Positions 5,355 through 5,435 of a stretch of 5,435 bases of DNA are shown here, in pieces. The stretch is from the NCBI GenBank assembly GCA_025937035.1, contig JAICSG010000319.1, forward strand, positions 1-5,435, read 5' to 3'. Under the pieces are notes generated by a model that made no database searches, was not told the DNA's origin, and saw nothing but the letters and a program-made list of their open reading frames with translations. Position 1 is the stretch's first letter, and each line of letters starts with the position of its first letter. The DNA comes from Thermoanaerobaculia bacterium (GTDB lineage: Bacteria; Acidobacteriota; Thermoanaerobaculia; Multivoradales; UBA5704). Both the position numbers and the translations under genes were made by a program.

Positions 5355-5435
5355 ATGGCTCAGCAGGAAAACAAGCCGCAGGCGCTGTCTCTGGAAGTCG
5401 AGGTGATCGAGCAGACCTGCAACCCGGGCTGCGGC
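5355..5435 (+). CDS. Start of a probable short peptide, RiPP-precursor candidate (truncated by window edge)
   Basis: Only the first 27 codons are visible and they reach the last base of the window in frame. The product begins MAQQENKPQ, a polar leader-like start, continues LSLEVEVIEQ with alternating hydrophobic and acidic residues, and then shows CNPGCG at the edge. A short polar/acidic leader followed at once by a Cys/Gly/Pro stretch is the typical plan of ribosomal precursor peptides for modified natural products (RiPPs). The hydrophobic-acidic alternation loosely recalls leaders of FxLD-type lanthipeptides, but the FxLD motif itself is not present. A strong Shine-Dalgarno, the hairpin just upstream and the lower-GC first codons (gct, cag, cag, gaa, aac) fit a small, highly translated gene. 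Alternatives are a small metal-binding protein or the N-terminus of a larger Cys-containing enzyme. That this is a real gene start is likely; the RiPP role is inference. Confidence 0.6.
   Translation, partial: MAQQENKPQALSLEVEVIEQTCNPGCG

Noticed and set aside
1..5435. tRNA, rRNA or riboswitch genes
   Set aside because: No cloverleaf signature, T-loop GTTCGANNC context or known riboswitch core was recognised on either strand by reading; the gaps are short and explained by repeats and promoter candidates.

Overview
The window is very GC-rich (about 70% by eye), with strong G/C preference at third codon positions and long spurious antisense ORFs. The mix of a secreted VIT-domain protein, an ArnT/PMT-type membrane glycosyltransferase and dispersed REP-like palindromes fits a high-GC, diderm, probably environmental bacterium. 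An Acidobacteriota-like or myxobacteria-like origin is a guess from general impression; no marker gene settles it.

Layout from left to right. (1) Positions 1-443, minus: the first 147 codons of an exported VIT-domain protein, running off the left edge. (2) Positions 444-563: its upstream region, with a candidate ECF-type promoter and a 24-bp perfect palindrome just after the stop of the next gene. (3) Positions 564-2105, minus: an ATP-grasp ligase of the PGM1 (pheganomycin peptide ligase) type. (4) Positions 2149-3318, minus: a class I glutamine amidotransferase-like protein lying 43 bp upstream of the ligase on the same strand, so the two probably form one transcription unit. (5) Positions 3319-3576: a divergent intergenic region dominated by a 144-bp inverted-repeat element carrying two more copies of the palindrome and two terminator-like hairpins. 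One base pair of these hairpins has changed in a compensatory way. (6) Positions 3577-5313, plus: a PMT/ArnT-like integral membrane glycosyltransferase. (7) Positions 5314-5354: a perfect 8-bp-stem hairpin followed by a strong Shine-Dalgarno. (8) Positions 5355-5435, plus: the first 27 codons of a gene whose product looks like the start of a short leader/Cys-rich peptide (a RiPP-precursor candidate), cut by the right edge.

The ATP-grasp/amidotransferase pair is a likely unit for making or modifying a peptide-like amide. The possible peptide precursor at the right edge lies about 3 kb from the ligase, on the opposite strand and in a separate transcription unit, so a shared pathway is only a hypothesis. 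The glycosyltransferase probably moves a sugar from a polyprenyl-phosphate carrier to a lipid or protein at the outer face of the inner membrane. The inverted-repeat element seems to insulate the two divergent units.
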